A stretch of 64,000 bases of DNA from NCBI GenBank assembly GCA_038501785.1, contig JBAMJR010000097.1:613001-677000 (forward strand), read 5' to 3'. Source of the DNA: Myoxocephalus aenaeus (taxonomy: Eukaryota > Chordata > Actinopteri > Perciformes > Cottidae). The first letter of the stretch is position 1; each line of letters starts with the position of its first letter. A model generated the notes under the pieces. It did not search any database, was not told where the DNA came from, and saw only the letters and a program-made list of their open reading frames with translations. Shown piece after piece: positions 1 to 56,246 of the stretch. A program made the translations under genes and the position numbers.

Positions 1-43987
<43,987 letters not shown>

Positions 43988-44497
43988 GGACCCCCCCGCA
44001 GGTCACCCACACTGGATCACTGGATCACTGGATCACTGTATTACAACGGGCCACTACTGTACAACACGTTTGTGAAGCATTTCCTCTTGTACCTGCTCCA
44101 GCCTGTGAATCTCAGCTAGTTGTTTACCGTGGCGTCCGCCACCAGCGGCTCTGACTGAAGCGTTTTGCACCGACGTCGTTTTCTGTATATTTTGAACAAA
44201 AGTAGCAAATGTTAGAATTATTTGACTGCTTTAATGGTTAAAAAAACACACACAAAAAACAGAAAACACCTGCCTCTTTTACCTGCTGTACATGACCTTA
44301 ATGAAATCGCTTGAAAGTTTATTTTAAGGCTTACCAATATTTCATGAGAAATTATTTCTTATACCATTGCCTTTTCTTTGTTTCCCATGGAACACATGGT
44401 AGATATGCTTTATGTATTTTATAGTGTAGTTTTAAGATATTTAAGAACAGTTCAGTGACGGTGTTCTTGATTTTAATTCTTTTCTTCGATGTGAACA

Positions 44498-44503
44498 AAT
44501 AAA
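44498..44503 (+). promoter_or_regulatory. AATAAA polyadenylation signal, proximal
   Basis: A canonical hexamer 511 bases after the bltp1 stop, followed by a T/G-containing stretch. One of two candidates. Confidence 0.55.
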
Positions 44504-44734
44504 TCCTGGGAGGTTACTGCACATCGTCCTCTCAGTCGTGAGGATGACATGAATTTGTAATTATGATTTGAAACCAAGATCACTATTTATGGGTATATGA
44601 AATGCAAAGTCTATAACATGTATCAGCTTGGTGTGTCAAGCTTATTTTTGTCCTTTTTTTTTAAAGAAAAATCCATACAGTAGAACCAGTGTATATATAA
44701 TTACATTTCTTAAAATATGTTGATTTCCTAACTT

Positions 44735-44740
44735 AATAAA
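44735..44740 (+). promoter_or_regulatory. AATAAA polyadenylation signal, distal
   Basis: A second canonical hexamer, followed about 35 bases on by a TCTGTTTTTTTTC tract that fits a downstream element. Probably the main site. Confidence 0.6.
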
Positions 44741-45587
44741 AATATTGCCATTCAATTTTAGACGAAGCTTCGGTCTGTTTTTTTTCAGCTGGTACGAATT
44801 TAACATTTTAATGTTTATTATTTAACATTTTAGAAACACTTTGTAATTGCCATTACAGGTGAATTCCACCAATTTAATACGCTTAGTCTTAAAAGGCGTA
44901 CATAAAAACGGTTGTTAAATGTTTGGTTATGCTTTCATTACAGAAAGCCAGCATTAATAACTATGGAGCATTGAGGTTGTAATTCACCAGGCAGCGAGTC
45001 CCAAAAAATGAAATAAACTATGCTGCAGTAGTTCATTCAGTTTTTTTCTAATCTTCCTCTTGTGAGACAGAGAGGGGCAACACCAAATCACCCAGCACCC
45101 CGTAATGACGTTTAGTGGTGCTCTTGTCGTTGCCTTAACCAACTGTGGCCCTTCGTGAGGCCCTTCTTGTGGCCCTCTGTGAGGCAAACTGGTTTCTTTT
45201 CAACCAGGATGTGGCGGTCAGACAGGTGATGACTTGAATCTTGAATGACAGTATTATTTTTTTTTAAAGTGTATCATATTATTGGAATCAAATCGTTAAT
45301 GGTAATATTTATTTTTATTTTTCTTAAGGCAGTTGGTAAGGATTTAGTAATTTATAACCCTTCTACCAGTTTTGTCAGAGTACCCCCCACCCCCACCTCT
45401 CCAAAGAAAAAGTCCTTAAAAAGGCCTGCTGCGCTGGGGGACTTCTGTTCTCTTGACTCCCCACCAGCGCTTTCTCCTCTACTGTGATATCTCCCTCCTC
45501 TCATTACGAGCCATGTTCCACTTTTTCTTTCTTTTTTTGCATTTTTGATGGTGCGATGGTGGGCGACCGGGTGTGGAGCGCCGTGGA

Positions 45588-45611
45588 GGGGAGGGGAGGG
45601 GAGGGGAGGGG
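45588..45611 (+). repeat. (GGGGA)n, potential G-quadruplex
   Basis: Five GGGG blocks separated by single A residues, which is the ideal spacing for a parallel quadruplex on the plus strand. Confidence 0.85.
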
Positions 45612-45726
45612 AGAGGAGAGAGGAACAGCGGGTCTCCTCTGATGTCTGTGGTGAGATTAGCGAGGTGTCACCTGAGGAAACCCATGCAGCAGGATTTTCT
45701 TTTTCAGCCTGTCCCTTTTTGAAGTC

Positions 45727-45729
<3 letters not shown>

Positions 45730-45769
<40 letters not shown>
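45730..45769. repeat. (AC)n microsatellite
   Basis: About 20 AC units, intergenic. Confidence 0.95.
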
Positions 45770-45772
<3 letters not shown>

Positions 45773-46585
45773 TATTTGCCCACCACGTCACAGCCTGTAC
45801 ACATTAACGCGGAGGCCGATCCGAGTGACCAGCAGATGGAGTCCCAAAGCCGGTCCTTCTGAAGTCCTCCTCGATGACATGTCAGTCCACCCTCCCCCTG
45901 TTTACTGTCCCACCACTGAATTGTCAAGTGGAGAAGAAAATAAAAATGAGAAGCGGAACGGAGAGCATTAAAAAGTCATGGGGTGGCCGGAGATGTTGAA
46001 CAGCCTCTCTCCTCCCCGGACTTCCAAGTCAAAGAGGGGACTGACATCACGCGCCATTATGGTGAGTGTGACAGAAAACGGTCTTCATTAATTATAATGT
46101 GGGAGAGAGGTGGAGTTGAAACAGTCTGGAAGGGGCAAGCTGGAGAATGAATATTTTATCTACAGAATACAGAACTTTTCAACATAAAGGTTTTTTTTTT
46201 TTTAAAGCTTTGAAGTGAACCCAGATAGCTCCTGTGAGCTTTTGACATTTCCCTTTGTGCAGTTTTAGCTAAAAATGCATGTTCTCTTTGCAGAGTGACG
46301 GTCTTCATTAGCAGAAGCTGACAGGGTGTATCCTTAAAAAACGCTTCAACCCGGTTGCTAGTCTTTGCCTGGATGGGACAGCAACTACAAATAAGACTGT
46401 AGAAAACAACGCGGCTGTCTCCGCAAAGACGCCCCTCCCCCAGTGGGTCGATCTAAACAGGTAATTGTACAATTCTTATTTTTGAGTGATTATACAATGA
46501 AGAAAACAACATTATCAATATTATATTCCATTTCCGCCACTGTTCACTTTGTTTACCAACATTTATAACTATATTATTACAAAAT

Positions 46586-48420
46586 AGGATTTGTCTGACT
46601 GTTGTTTGTGCTTATGTACCGAACAGCAGTTCAGAGTGTCCGGCCTTCTTGGAGTCGGTGGGAGGGGTCCTGGAAAGGGCGCCGCCTGCCGACTCCATAG
46701 TTCTCCTGGGAGACTTCAACGCTCACGTGGGCAATGACAGAGAAACCTGGAGGGGGTGATTGGGGGGAACGGCTTGCCTGATCTGAACCCAAACAGTGTT
46801 TTGCTGTTGTACTTCTGTGCTAGCCACGGTTTGTCCATAACGAACACCATGTTCGAACATAAGGAGGCTCATAAGTTGACCTGGTACCTGAACACCTTAG
46901 GCCGGAGATCAATGATCGACTTTGTAGTCGTATCATCTGATCTGCGGCCGTATGTCTTGGACACTCGGGTGAAGAGAGGAGCAGAGCTGTCAACTGATCA
47001 CCACCTGGTGGTGAGTTGGATCAGATGGCGGGGGACTGCTGACCCGGACGAGGGATATCATCGGGCGGTGGAAAGAGCACTTTGAGAAACTCCTAAACCC
47101 GGTCAACATGTCCCCAGGAGAGGGGGCAGCGCCTGAAGACTTGGGGGTGGTTGCACCCATATCCCTGGTAGAGGCCACTAAGGTAGTCAAAAAGCTCCTT
47201 GGTGGCAAGGCGCCGGGGGTGGATGAGATTCGCCCTGAGATGCTGAAAGCGCTGGACATTGTTGGGCTGTCTTGGCTGACACGTCTTTTCAGTGTTGCAT
47301 GGGGGTCGGGAACAGTGCCCATGAACTGGCAGACCGGGGTGGTGGTTCCCATCTTCAAGAAGGGGGACCGGAGAGTGTGCTCGAACTATCGTGGTATCAC
47401 ACTGCTCAGCCTCCCGGGAAAAGCTTATGCCAGGGTGCTGGAAAGGAGGCTCCGACCGCTTGTCGAACCTCAGATTCAAGACGAACAGTGTGGATTCCGT
47501 CCCGGCCGTGGAACAGTGGACCAGCTCTTTACCCTCGCAAGACTACTGGAGGGGTCCTGGGAGTTCGCCCAACCAGTCTACATGTGCTTTGTGGACTTGG
47601 AGAAGGCTTTCGACCGGGTCCCTCTGGGGGTTTTGTGGGGGTTGCTGCGGGAGTATGGGGTGCCGGACCCGTTGGCACGGGCCATCCGGTCTCTGTACGC
47701 CTGCAGTAGGAGCTGTGTTCGTATCCTCGGTAATAAGTAACACGTTCCCGGTGAGTGTTGGTCTCCGCCAGGGCTGCCCTTTATCACCGGTCCTGTTCGT
47801 GACTTTCACCAAGTGTGAAGCGGCGGGGGTGAGAGTTAGCGCCTCCAAATCTGAGGCCATGATTCTCTGCCGGAAACCGGTGGATTGAAAACAGGTGCTG
47901 TACCGGTCCGTCTTGGTGAAGAGGAGCTGAGCCGGAAGGCGAAGCTCTCCATTTACTGGTCGGTCTACATTCCAACCCTCACCTATGGTCACGAACTCTG
48001 GGTCGTGACCGAAAGAACGAGGTCTCGGATACAAGCGGCCGAAATGAGCTTCCTCCGTAGGGTGGCCGGGCTCAGCCTTAGAGATAGGGTAAGGAGCTCG
48101 GACATCAGGAGGGAGCTTGGAGTCGAGTCGCTGCTCCTTCGTGTTGAAAGGAGTCAGCTGAGGTGGTTCAGCATCTAGTCAGGACGCCTCCTGGACGCCT
48201 CCCATTAGAGGTTTTCCAGGCACGTCCAACTGGTAGGAGACCCCGGGGAAGACCAAGGACACGCTGGAGGGATTATACCTCCCGGCTGGCCTTGGAACGC
48301 CTCGGGATCCCCCAGGATGAGCTGGAAAGTGTTGCGGGTGAGAGGGAAGCCTGGGTCGGCCTGCTGAACCTGCTGCCACCGCGACCCGATAAGCGGCTGA
48401 TAATGGATGGATGGATGGAA
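46586..48420 (+). mobile_element. non-LTR retrotransposon (LINE), 5'-truncated and internally deleted
   Basis: Begins inside an exonuclease-endonuclease-phosphatase domain (VVCAYVPNSS, then LLGDFNAHVGND) and continues IDFVVVSSDLRPYVLDTRV, LSTDHHLVV. The reverse transcriptase follows from 47108 (GGKAPGVDEIRPEMLKAL, FKKGDRRVCSNYRGITLLSL, CGFRPGRGT, CFVDLEKAFDRVP, GLRQGCPLSPVLF). The C-terminal part is LTYGHELWVVTERTRSRIQA, then RRPRGRPRTRWRDY. The 3' end is a short (ATGG)n run at 48405-48420. The fish family resembles RTE-like elements (Rex3/Expander type), a tentative call. Stops, frameshifts and two internal deletions make it dead. Confidence 0.92.
47108..48400 (+). pseudogene. LINE reverse transcriptase, broken
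   Basis: Open from 47108 to a stop at 47738, then frameshifted. After SPVLFVTF (near 47805) the sequence jumps to KCEAAGVRVSASKSEAMILC, so the segment with the catalytic F/YADD box is missing. After a stop at 47886 it jumps again to LSRKAKLSIYWSVYIPTLTY. Last readable part ends near 48420. Confidence 0.9.
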
Positions 48421-49360
48421 GATTTGTCACAATCTGACAACCCAAAAACTGTTCCAATGAAAAATTACTAAATGATTTATTAACCATTAAAAAGCTTTTA
48501 GTTACTACTCAATAAAAAGAAATTCCAAAAACTGTGAACTGAATCAAGATAAAAGCTTAATCGGGAGCTGATAATGAAAGATGTAGTAAAACACATGCAG
48601 TGCCGTGGAACTCCTAATTAGCCTAATGGTGGATGGGAGGAGCAAGGACGTGATACCTTTAAGGAATGTTTGAAACCTCTTCAAAGCTGCCATCCAAGCC
48701 CGTCAGAAGGAATGTGTCCATCCGGGACAATAAAGACTGAACTGCATTCCATTGAATCTCGTTCTGATGTACAATGACTAGACTGTCTCAATACCAACCA
48801 GCAGATTGAGATTTGAGCCACTCGTCGATTTCATTTTCTAATTGCTTGTTCCACTTCCTCAGCATTACCTTGATTTCATAATTCGGTGTGACAATACGAC
48901 TGAAGTGCTGAAAGGAGAAGCTGGTGTATCAGTGGAAATGTTCTATTCCCCGATGCTCCGCTTGTGCTGGGGACCGCTGCCACACGGAATAGGTTAGAGT
49001 CCCCAGTCACTCAGTGGTGACCGCCCTGACCCGCCACGTTGTCTGAACCTCCTCGCCATGAACAGCTGCCGTATATCTGCTGGCGCTCTCTTGTGCATGC
49101 TCCCTTGATTTTTGGGCGTCTGTGCTATTGCCAAGGCAGCGGGTTGAATCTCCGTGTGCGCCCACCAGCCAGCAGTTTGAAGGCTGTCACGTCTTGTGGA
49201 AATACAGATTGTGAGTCATTTCAGGGAAACTTCTTTAAACTAGGTCTGTACATAGAGAACAACCACCCAACTCTGCAGTCCCATCCAGCTGTATATGGAG
49301 CTTTTTATTTTATTTTTTGTATCTTTCAGCTCATTGTTTTTGCCTTTATGCCTTTTTGGT
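48421..49360. other. intergenic, nothing recognised
   Basis: AT-rich sequence between the LINE and the SINE. No conserved open frame, splice pair or repeat that I can name. Confidence 0.6.
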
Positions 49361-49594
49361 GGCGGCTGTAGCTCAGGGGGATGAGTGGTCGTCCCGCAAC
49401 CACAAGGTAGCCGGTTCGATCCCCAGTCCCCCCATGCGCACATGTCGAAGTGTCCCTGAGCAAGACACTGAACCCCCAGCTGCTCCCCGGGCGCCTCACA
49501 GGGCCGCCCACCGCCCCCCAACCAGGGATGGGTCAAATGCAGAGAAGAATTTCCCCAAGGGGATTAATAAAGGATAATTTCTTCTTTCTTTTAT
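49361..49594 (+). mobile_element. tRNA-derived SINE
   Basis: The head GGCGGCTGTAGCTCAGGGGG carries an A box (TAGCTCAGGGGG). GGTTCGATCC at 49413 is a B box, spaced as in a tRNA promoter. A tRNA-unrelated body follows (GTCCCTGAGCAAGACACTGA and on), ending ATTAATAAAGGATAA and a TTC-rich tail. RNA polymerase III would transcribe it. The tRNA-like part would not fold into a normal anticodon arm with 3' stem. Confidence 0.85.
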
Positions 49595-49838
49595 GGCCTG
49601 CAAATGAAACTTGCATTTACACTTTTTGGCCACTTGGGGGCAGTGCACTTTTAAGTAAACTTCTAACACTGATATATTATCACCTTTTTAACAAAGTCAT
49701 TGATATGCAGCAAAACACATCCTGGTCCACTATTCACTCTCCTTTTAACTCTTTTTTTGTTCTCCACCACCTCCAAGCTAGCGCACTTAGTCGTCTGTTA
49801 TTTGGTGCTCAGTAGATATACTGTAGCATGGTGCAGTG

Positions 49839-50330
49839 TTTTCCACTCTTTTTCTATGGGAACGCCTTTTTGAAAATGCCAAACCTTCTCAACCCAATAT
49901 GTTTTACTAATATATCGTGAGAAGGGCAAATTTGTGCAGAAATCATCCTCAGCCATTCTCATATCACCTTATATTATCTTGAACAAGTAAACCAACCATT
50001 TCAAAGCCCTATACATTCCCAACCACAACTTTAATTCATTTAAAACCCTTGTTTATATATACATATTTTATAAATGTGACCAAATAAATGTATTTAGGCA
50101 GTTAACAGACTCCTTTTACTCGTATCGTCGGTAAAAACAAACAGAATGTAAGCCTTTCATATAAGTAGGCTACAATAAGGCTCCCTCCTGTGGCTTAAAG
50201 GTGTACCACATATATAAATCTTGGATAAAGGACTGGGGAAGAAATTCTTTAATTTTACTCGGCGACCCAAATATAATCTCCCGCGACCCACCTGTGGGTC
50301 CCAACCCAGTCTTTGGTAATGCTTAAAACA
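49839..50330. repeat. hAT-like MITE remnant
   Basis: Starts CAGTGTTTTCCACTCTTTTT and ends near CGCGACCCACCTGTGGGTCC-CAACCCAGT, a pattern common at the ends of old hAT-derived repeats in vertebrates. The ends do not match perfectly and no target duplication is evident. Confidence 0.4.
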
Positions 50331-53300
50331 GCTACCTGACAATGGCAGTGACAGATATGTGACTTCAAATGAAAGCTAATGTGGCTAATGTTGTATATTT
50401 ACACTTCAACTTCACTGTTTTGGTTCAGTCTCACAGCACTAAACAGCAGACAGACAAAATTAAGCGACTACCTGGACGACAAAGTGGAACATTTAGCCGC
50501 TAAAAAGCCAGGTACATCCCTCAGGAGTTGGTGGAGACCAAAAACAGAGCTAACAGGGGAGTTAATATTGGACAGAAACACGGCTCCACATTAATATTGC
50601 TCCGTGTCTGCTGAGTGTGACAACTTTGTAAGCTGATAATATGCAACACAACAGCTTGGCGCGATACTCCCAAATGGCCAAAGAAAGAAAACACACACCA
50701 ATTAGTTTTGCATTGTGTTCTGCGAGAGCTAATTTACCTTGCCAATGTGACCAGGGTGCACGAACCCTCATTGGCTTCCAATGTCATAAAAAACAAGTTG
50801 AGTGCATTCTTTCATATGCATCAGCAATAAAAGGAAGATGAAAATTCAACTTCGCACATTGTTTTAATTTCTAACCTCCCCTGAGTCTCTTTGCTTTCAT
50901 GTTTTCTTCTTCTATTAATTCATCCAGACTGCTGCTTGAGTTAAACATGTTCTCAAGGCACAACATGAACTTGAGATATGTCTTCTGTCTCACAGCTTGT
51001 TCAGTGACCCAAGGTTATTCAAATGCATTGTAAACAAGAATGTGAGGCGTTTCATCTCGGGACTATTTGCATTAAACACCTCACGGGCTGATCGTCACTT
51101 TTAAAGGCGGGCGATGGGAGTGCAGCCTGACATGAATGCTCTTGATTAGGACTGAAGACCTGCGTGTTCACCTTTTGGCTTCTTATTTTGTGTCTTTTCC
51201 ATCAAGCCATTCTGACGAAAAGCCTTCAGAGTCTTTCATCCCGGATCCTTTTGAGAACTTGTGTAATGGTAGTAAGCAGGTCAACAAGTCCACACATTAA
51301 TTTTGACTAAATCCCCCTTGGATTTTCGATTACCAGCGAGCACAATGACTCTCCCTCCTGAATTGAGAGGCATTAAATGGAAGCCGCCAGGAGATTGCTA
51401 CGTCTTACCTCTTTTAGACCTCATAGTGCGGCATTTAAGATTTGATCATGAAATCTTAATGGACTAAGCGCTGAGATGGGTATCTGGCTCAGCACTGAGC
51501 CCCTCGGATCCCATCTTTCTAATAGACCTTTGTCTGTAAGACAATTCATCTCCCGGAGGCACGCAGCTCTTAAAAAAGACCCACAGAGCTCAATTCCAGG
51601 TCTCATCCGTTTGTTCCAGAACAAGCTCCCTCTTGGAAACGTCTTTTCATAGAACCAGACGTCTCTCCGATGGAGCGTAGAAAACATCCGTTTATACACG
51701 CTGGTACGACAGTGACACAGAGCGCATAAACCTATGTCCTACTTTTTTTTTTATATAAAAAAAATAAAAACGATATTAATCTGTTTAAAATAACAGATTA
51801 ATATCGTTTTTTTTATTTTTTTTACTTTGGATCTTTAGTTATGACCTTTTTTGTTTACTTTGGAACGGAAGATATACATATTACACTGTATTGGCAAGCA
51901 CTTTCCACTCATAAAATCCCTCTGCTGCAGAAACTTTTGTCAGAATGACAACTTTCTCAAAGTCCTCTTCACTTTTCTTGAAATGCAGCATATTGGCAAT
52001 TTCTGATATTGTCATTCTTCAAATGTGCACCTTTATTTTTAATGGGAAGAAGATGGGGACGGGCTTGCCAGAAAGTCCAATTTTGGAACACAAACTTGTA
52101 CTCATCTACTGATTCTTGTCTCTGAAGTAAACAAAAAAGTATTTTTTACCACTTTTTTTTTTTTTTAGATAAGCTCATAGTGGGTTTCTACCTGTACATG
52201 TATTCTATTTTCATAAAGTATTTATCTGTCTGACATATCAAACATAAACATGACATCTCCAACATATGTGTTAGTATTTGAGTCAGACACTGACTCACAC
52301 TGAAAATGGCCTTGAGAGGGCAGTAGGGTGAAATGTATTGACAACTTTATATGTATTAACAAACCATCTGTGTTCATTTTATTTTGATTTCTAAAGGTTT
52401 TTATTACAATTTTATTTAAACTTCCCCCAAGGCTGATTTCCATTATAAAACACAATTATCAAGAACAAGGTGTAAAACCAACATTGTGACGAAATACATT
52501 GAATTATTCAATGTAAAAGGGACACCAGAGAGTTCATAGATGATATGAAATCCATAGAGAAAGCTCTTTTTGGAATGTATTCATCAGAGATGATCCAGCT
52601 TCAAGGTTAGTAATAAGGGCTGTATATGCTTTTAATATTTTTGTATGTGTCTGTAATCAAACCCTTTAGGCTGATAAGAGTCAATAAAATACATGGCAGA
52701 GGTAGGACAACATATGACAAATGTATTTTGAGCATAATGACTTCATGGTTGGGTTTCAGCCGACAACTCAGCTGGAAGCCACTCAATCCATCTCTGCTGA
52801 CAAACGGCCATCAATAATGAAATTAATGCGAAATGGGGAGTTGAAGTCTTCTGTCGGTGTCGAGCGAAAAATCCTCACGGCAGCCAGATGTTAGAGAGGA
52901 GTTTGTCTCGGGCAGAATTAGAGTTGTGTTAAAGTCGTGTAAGAGTTTACCTCAGCATCAAAGAACAGCATTTTCCCCGCGAACATGTTGCCAGCACGGC
53001 TGTCGACCCTTAAATTCAAGTCAGAAAAGTGTTCTTTGAGAATGACTTGCTCCGGCTTTGTATTTTGGATCGATGAATCACACATTTGTGGAATTAAAAC
53101 CGTCCGTACGCCTAAATGCCATCAAAAAGACAAGGCTCGATGCAGCTGGAAGGACTACACATCACACTCCCAAGTATGAATGTGGAGAACAAAAAAAAGT
53201 TGAGAGAAATGTACTTTGAAATGAGTGTAAGCATCTTGTGGACGTGATTTAATGGCTATGTCAAAGATGAAATGCAAAGTGTGCCCGCTGTGAGATTTGA

Positions 53301-53863
53301 CTGTGGTGACCTGATGAATACAGTATAAACCATGAAGCAGAGACAGACAGAATGCAAGAAATAAAAGACCTCAGGCTGAACTTTTGGGGAACCCTGCCCC
53401 TCTTATTGTCTGCAGGGGATTACTGCGTGATGAGTTTTCAATTTGATCAGAAAAGGTTGTACAGTAGGCCACGGGAAAGATAGAAGCGGAAGCAAAGTAC
53501 GCCGTCGCACTTAAAGCCGAGCAAATAATTCTGCCACGGGCGCAAAAGCCTGTGTTAAGATATGAACGGATTAAAGCAGAAGTTTCACCTAAATTCACTC
53601 ACACAACTGGTTTCACATATTGAAAAGTTTGGGGAAAAATGCAAAGCCTCGTCAAAATCCAAAGTTCTCGTCACCTGCTTCCTCCGGGGCGGAAGTTCAG
53701 TTTTAGTGGCCTCCGCAAGATGATCCCTGTTCACAAACACTTTATTCAGAGGCAAGAACACCACCAGGGGGTCACCGGGACAAAGGAGGGTCAAGAATAT
53801 TGGCCAAATTCTGCAGAAACTGGCCCACCAACCGCTTGACCACGCAATTTATATGGAATACCA
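50331..53863. other. intergenic, no gene seen
   Basis: AT-rich DNA with no supported coding exon. A hairpin-forming repeat lies at 51740-51825 and T runs occur near 52152. The longest open frames lack codon bias, motifs or splice context. Confidence 0.6.
51740..51825. repeat. A/T-rich hairpin (foldback)
   Basis: CGATATTAATCTGTT (51771-51785) pairs perfectly with AACAGATTAATATCG (51792-51806) around a six-base loop. Outside this, A-rich and T-rich flanks extend the stem with small offsets. Confidence 0.85.
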
Positions 53864-53917
53864 CACTGTAAAAAAGACAACTCGCAATTGTTGACCTCAT
53901 AAACGTTTTCAAATTAA

Positions 53918-56246
53918 TCTGGTGAAAAAACGTATTGGAACCATCTTGGACATCATTTAAAGAATCGAGAAACTGTACAATGTCCCATTCTCAGGTGTGC
54001 CTTTAAAACAAACACTCGCCCAACTTTCAGTTCTCACAGAAGTAGAAAACATAAAAACTGCACGTTTAAGGATTTTCGAACAATAGCAAGAGCCAACACT
54101 GAAGATGAAGCAAATGATGGTGAACAATCTGATATTGAAGTAGGAACATCATCACAGGACCGTGTGAGACCAGACGAGGTTGAAGAGATTGTGGAAGATG
54201 TGGATAGTGAGACACTTCAACACAAATTGGCCTCGCTCTTTCTATATATGCAAACAGTGTTACATGTTTCTAGAGCTGCAACACAAAAGATTGTAGAGGA
54301 TTTGCATAATCTGCTGTCTTTTTCTAACAGTCAGACTCTTAACAGTGTCAAAGAGAACCTTTCAAATCATAGAATTGAAATAAATGATTCTATTTTGCAA
54401 GAACTTTCTAATGCTATAGTTCAAACTAATCCACTACTTTTAACAACATCAGAGAAAGGTTCCCTATCTACAGATTACCGAAGGAATTTATATTTCAAGG
54501 AACACTTTTCTGTTCTAGAACCCATAGAATATCTTTATAACACAGCCCACCACAATTCTTTTGTTTATATATCTGTTACTAAGGCACTTGAGACTTTATT
54601 AGGTCGGGCAGATTTTTTGGATCAAATTGTATTTGAGCAAGAAGCTTTATTGGGGCACTTCAAGTCTTTCCAAGACGGCAAGTATTACAAAGACAATAAG
54701 CTACTGGGAGAGCAAAACAAATGTATCAGTTTGGCATTATATATTGACGATTTCGAAGTTTGTAACCCGCTGGGCACATCTATACTTCATAAGATAACTG
54801 CAGTATATTGGGTTGTTCTAAATTTACCAGCTAGGTTCCGATCAAGTCTTACTTCAATTCAGCTAGCTGTCTTGGGTAAAAGTGTGGATGTCAAGCCATT
54901 GATTAAAGATATAAGATGTCTAGAACAAGAGGGAATTTTTGTTGAAGTTTTAGATCAGTTTGTTAAGGGTACTATATTTTGTGTGTGTGCAGATAACCTC
55001 GGAGCACACGGTCTTGCAGGCTTTTTTGAAAGTTTTACTGTAGACAAGTTCTGCCGGTTTTGTTTGATAAGTCGAGGCCAAATTGCAAACACTGAAGTTA
55101 ATGATTTTGAATTAAGGGGTGTTGATCAACACAACACTTTTCTGGAAGAGCTTAAACAGGATGAAACCCTCCAAAGCACTTATGGGATAAAAAGGGAATG
55201 TGTACTGAGCAAACATCTACTGTTCTCTCATCCAATAACTGGATTTCCCCCAAATATGTTGCATGACCTTTTTGAAGGAGTCATCCCCGTAGAATTGTCC
55301 TTGTGTTTGAAAAATCTGATCTCGAAAGGTTTCATTACATTTGATGCACTTAATGATAGTATAAAATTATTCCCCTACAAGTATTCAGACAAAGTAAACA
55401 AACCACAAAAAATTCCAAAAGCAAGCTTTGGAAAAGGAACTGTTGGTGGAAATGGACACGAAAATTGGACACTGCTGCGCTTACTTCCTTTCATAATTGG
55501 ATGTAAGATACCAGAACAGGAGCCTGCATGGGAGATTTTAATGGACCTGAAGGAAATTGTTGACATTGTTGTGTCAAACAGACTGTCAGAGGAAACTTTG
55601 TCTTATTTATCTTGTAAACTACTGGACCATCGCAAGTTGCTCACCAATACCTTTCCGGATTTCCGACCAAGGCCAAAACACCACTTCATTGACCACTACC
55701 CACATCTCATTCGCTGCTATGGACCTTTAGTGGAATTATGGATGATGAGATTCGAAACTAAGCATAGCTTCTTTAAAAAGGTGGTCCATGACACTCACAA
55801 CTGGAAAAATGTGCTGCTCACTCTTTCCACCAAACACCAGCAAATGATGGCATACCATCTGGATAATCAGAACCTTTTCAAGCCCAAACTGTACATTGAA
55901 AAGGTGAAAGTGGTCAGGGTTTCAAAATTGGATGCATCACTGAAGTGTGAAATACAAAGAAAGTACCCACATCTTGACAGTGTGTCTCTGTCTAAAACAA
56001 TTCACCTGCATGGAACACAGTATGCGGAGGGCATGATTTTATCAAGTGGGCAGTGCAGTGGCCTCCCAGAATTCCATAAGATTGTGACTATTCTTGTCAA
56101 CACAGAGGAAGTGGCATTCATTTGTAAAAGACTCTCTTCCTGGTACATTGAACATTTCAGGTCTTATGAGCTTGTTGATGGCCACTGTTCAGAAATCGTC
56201 ATTCTGGATACAGATGTGCTGATGGATTACCACCCTCTAGCAGCAT
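53918..56246 (+). pseudogene. CMC-like transposase with N-terminal C2H2 finger (interrupted near C-terminus)
   Basis: The frame is open from 53918 (after TAA at 53915) through 56332, but no ATG occurs until well inside, so the start exon is missing or upstream. Residues about 22-45 form C-X4-C-X12-H-X4-H (CPILRC...HRSRKH), a C2H2 zinc finger. Candidate RNase-H-fold landmarks are YIDDFEVCNPLGTS (about residue 275), ADNLGAHGLAGFF with CRFCLISRG (about 358-380), LHDLFEGVIPVELSLCL (about 449) and PRPKHHFIDHYPHLI (about 585). The D-F-x-NPLG and D-x-x-G...C-x-x-C pattern resembles tnp2/Transposase_21 of CACTA elements, where DF-NPFG and a C-x-x-C box occur. A transposase excises and inserts the element by DDE chemistry. 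From 56247 the frame enters an inserted element, which supplies a false Gly/Ala/Asp-rich tail to 56332. Confidence 0.78.

Larger units (their letters stand above)
43988..44760 (+). other. bltp1: bltp1 3' untranslated region
   Basis: AT-rich sequence directly after the stop. A threefold ACTGGATC repeat lies at 44010-44037. The length is inferred from the two polyadenylation signals; the true cleavage site is not visible. Confidence 0.7.
44761..46585. other. intergenic, no gene seen
   Basis: Between the bltp1 3' UTR and a LINE. It contains T-rich DNA, a G-rich tract (45588-45611), an AC microsatellite and scattered short open frames without domain motifs or splice support. No recognisable host exon. 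Confidence 0.7.

Noticed and set aside
45352..45927. 191-codon minus-strand open frame
   Set aside because: It spans a microsatellite and G-rich tract, has no motif and no splice context.
49361..49433. Possible tRNA gene
   Set aside because: A and B boxes are present but the cloverleaf is imperfect and the sequence continues into a SINE body and tail.
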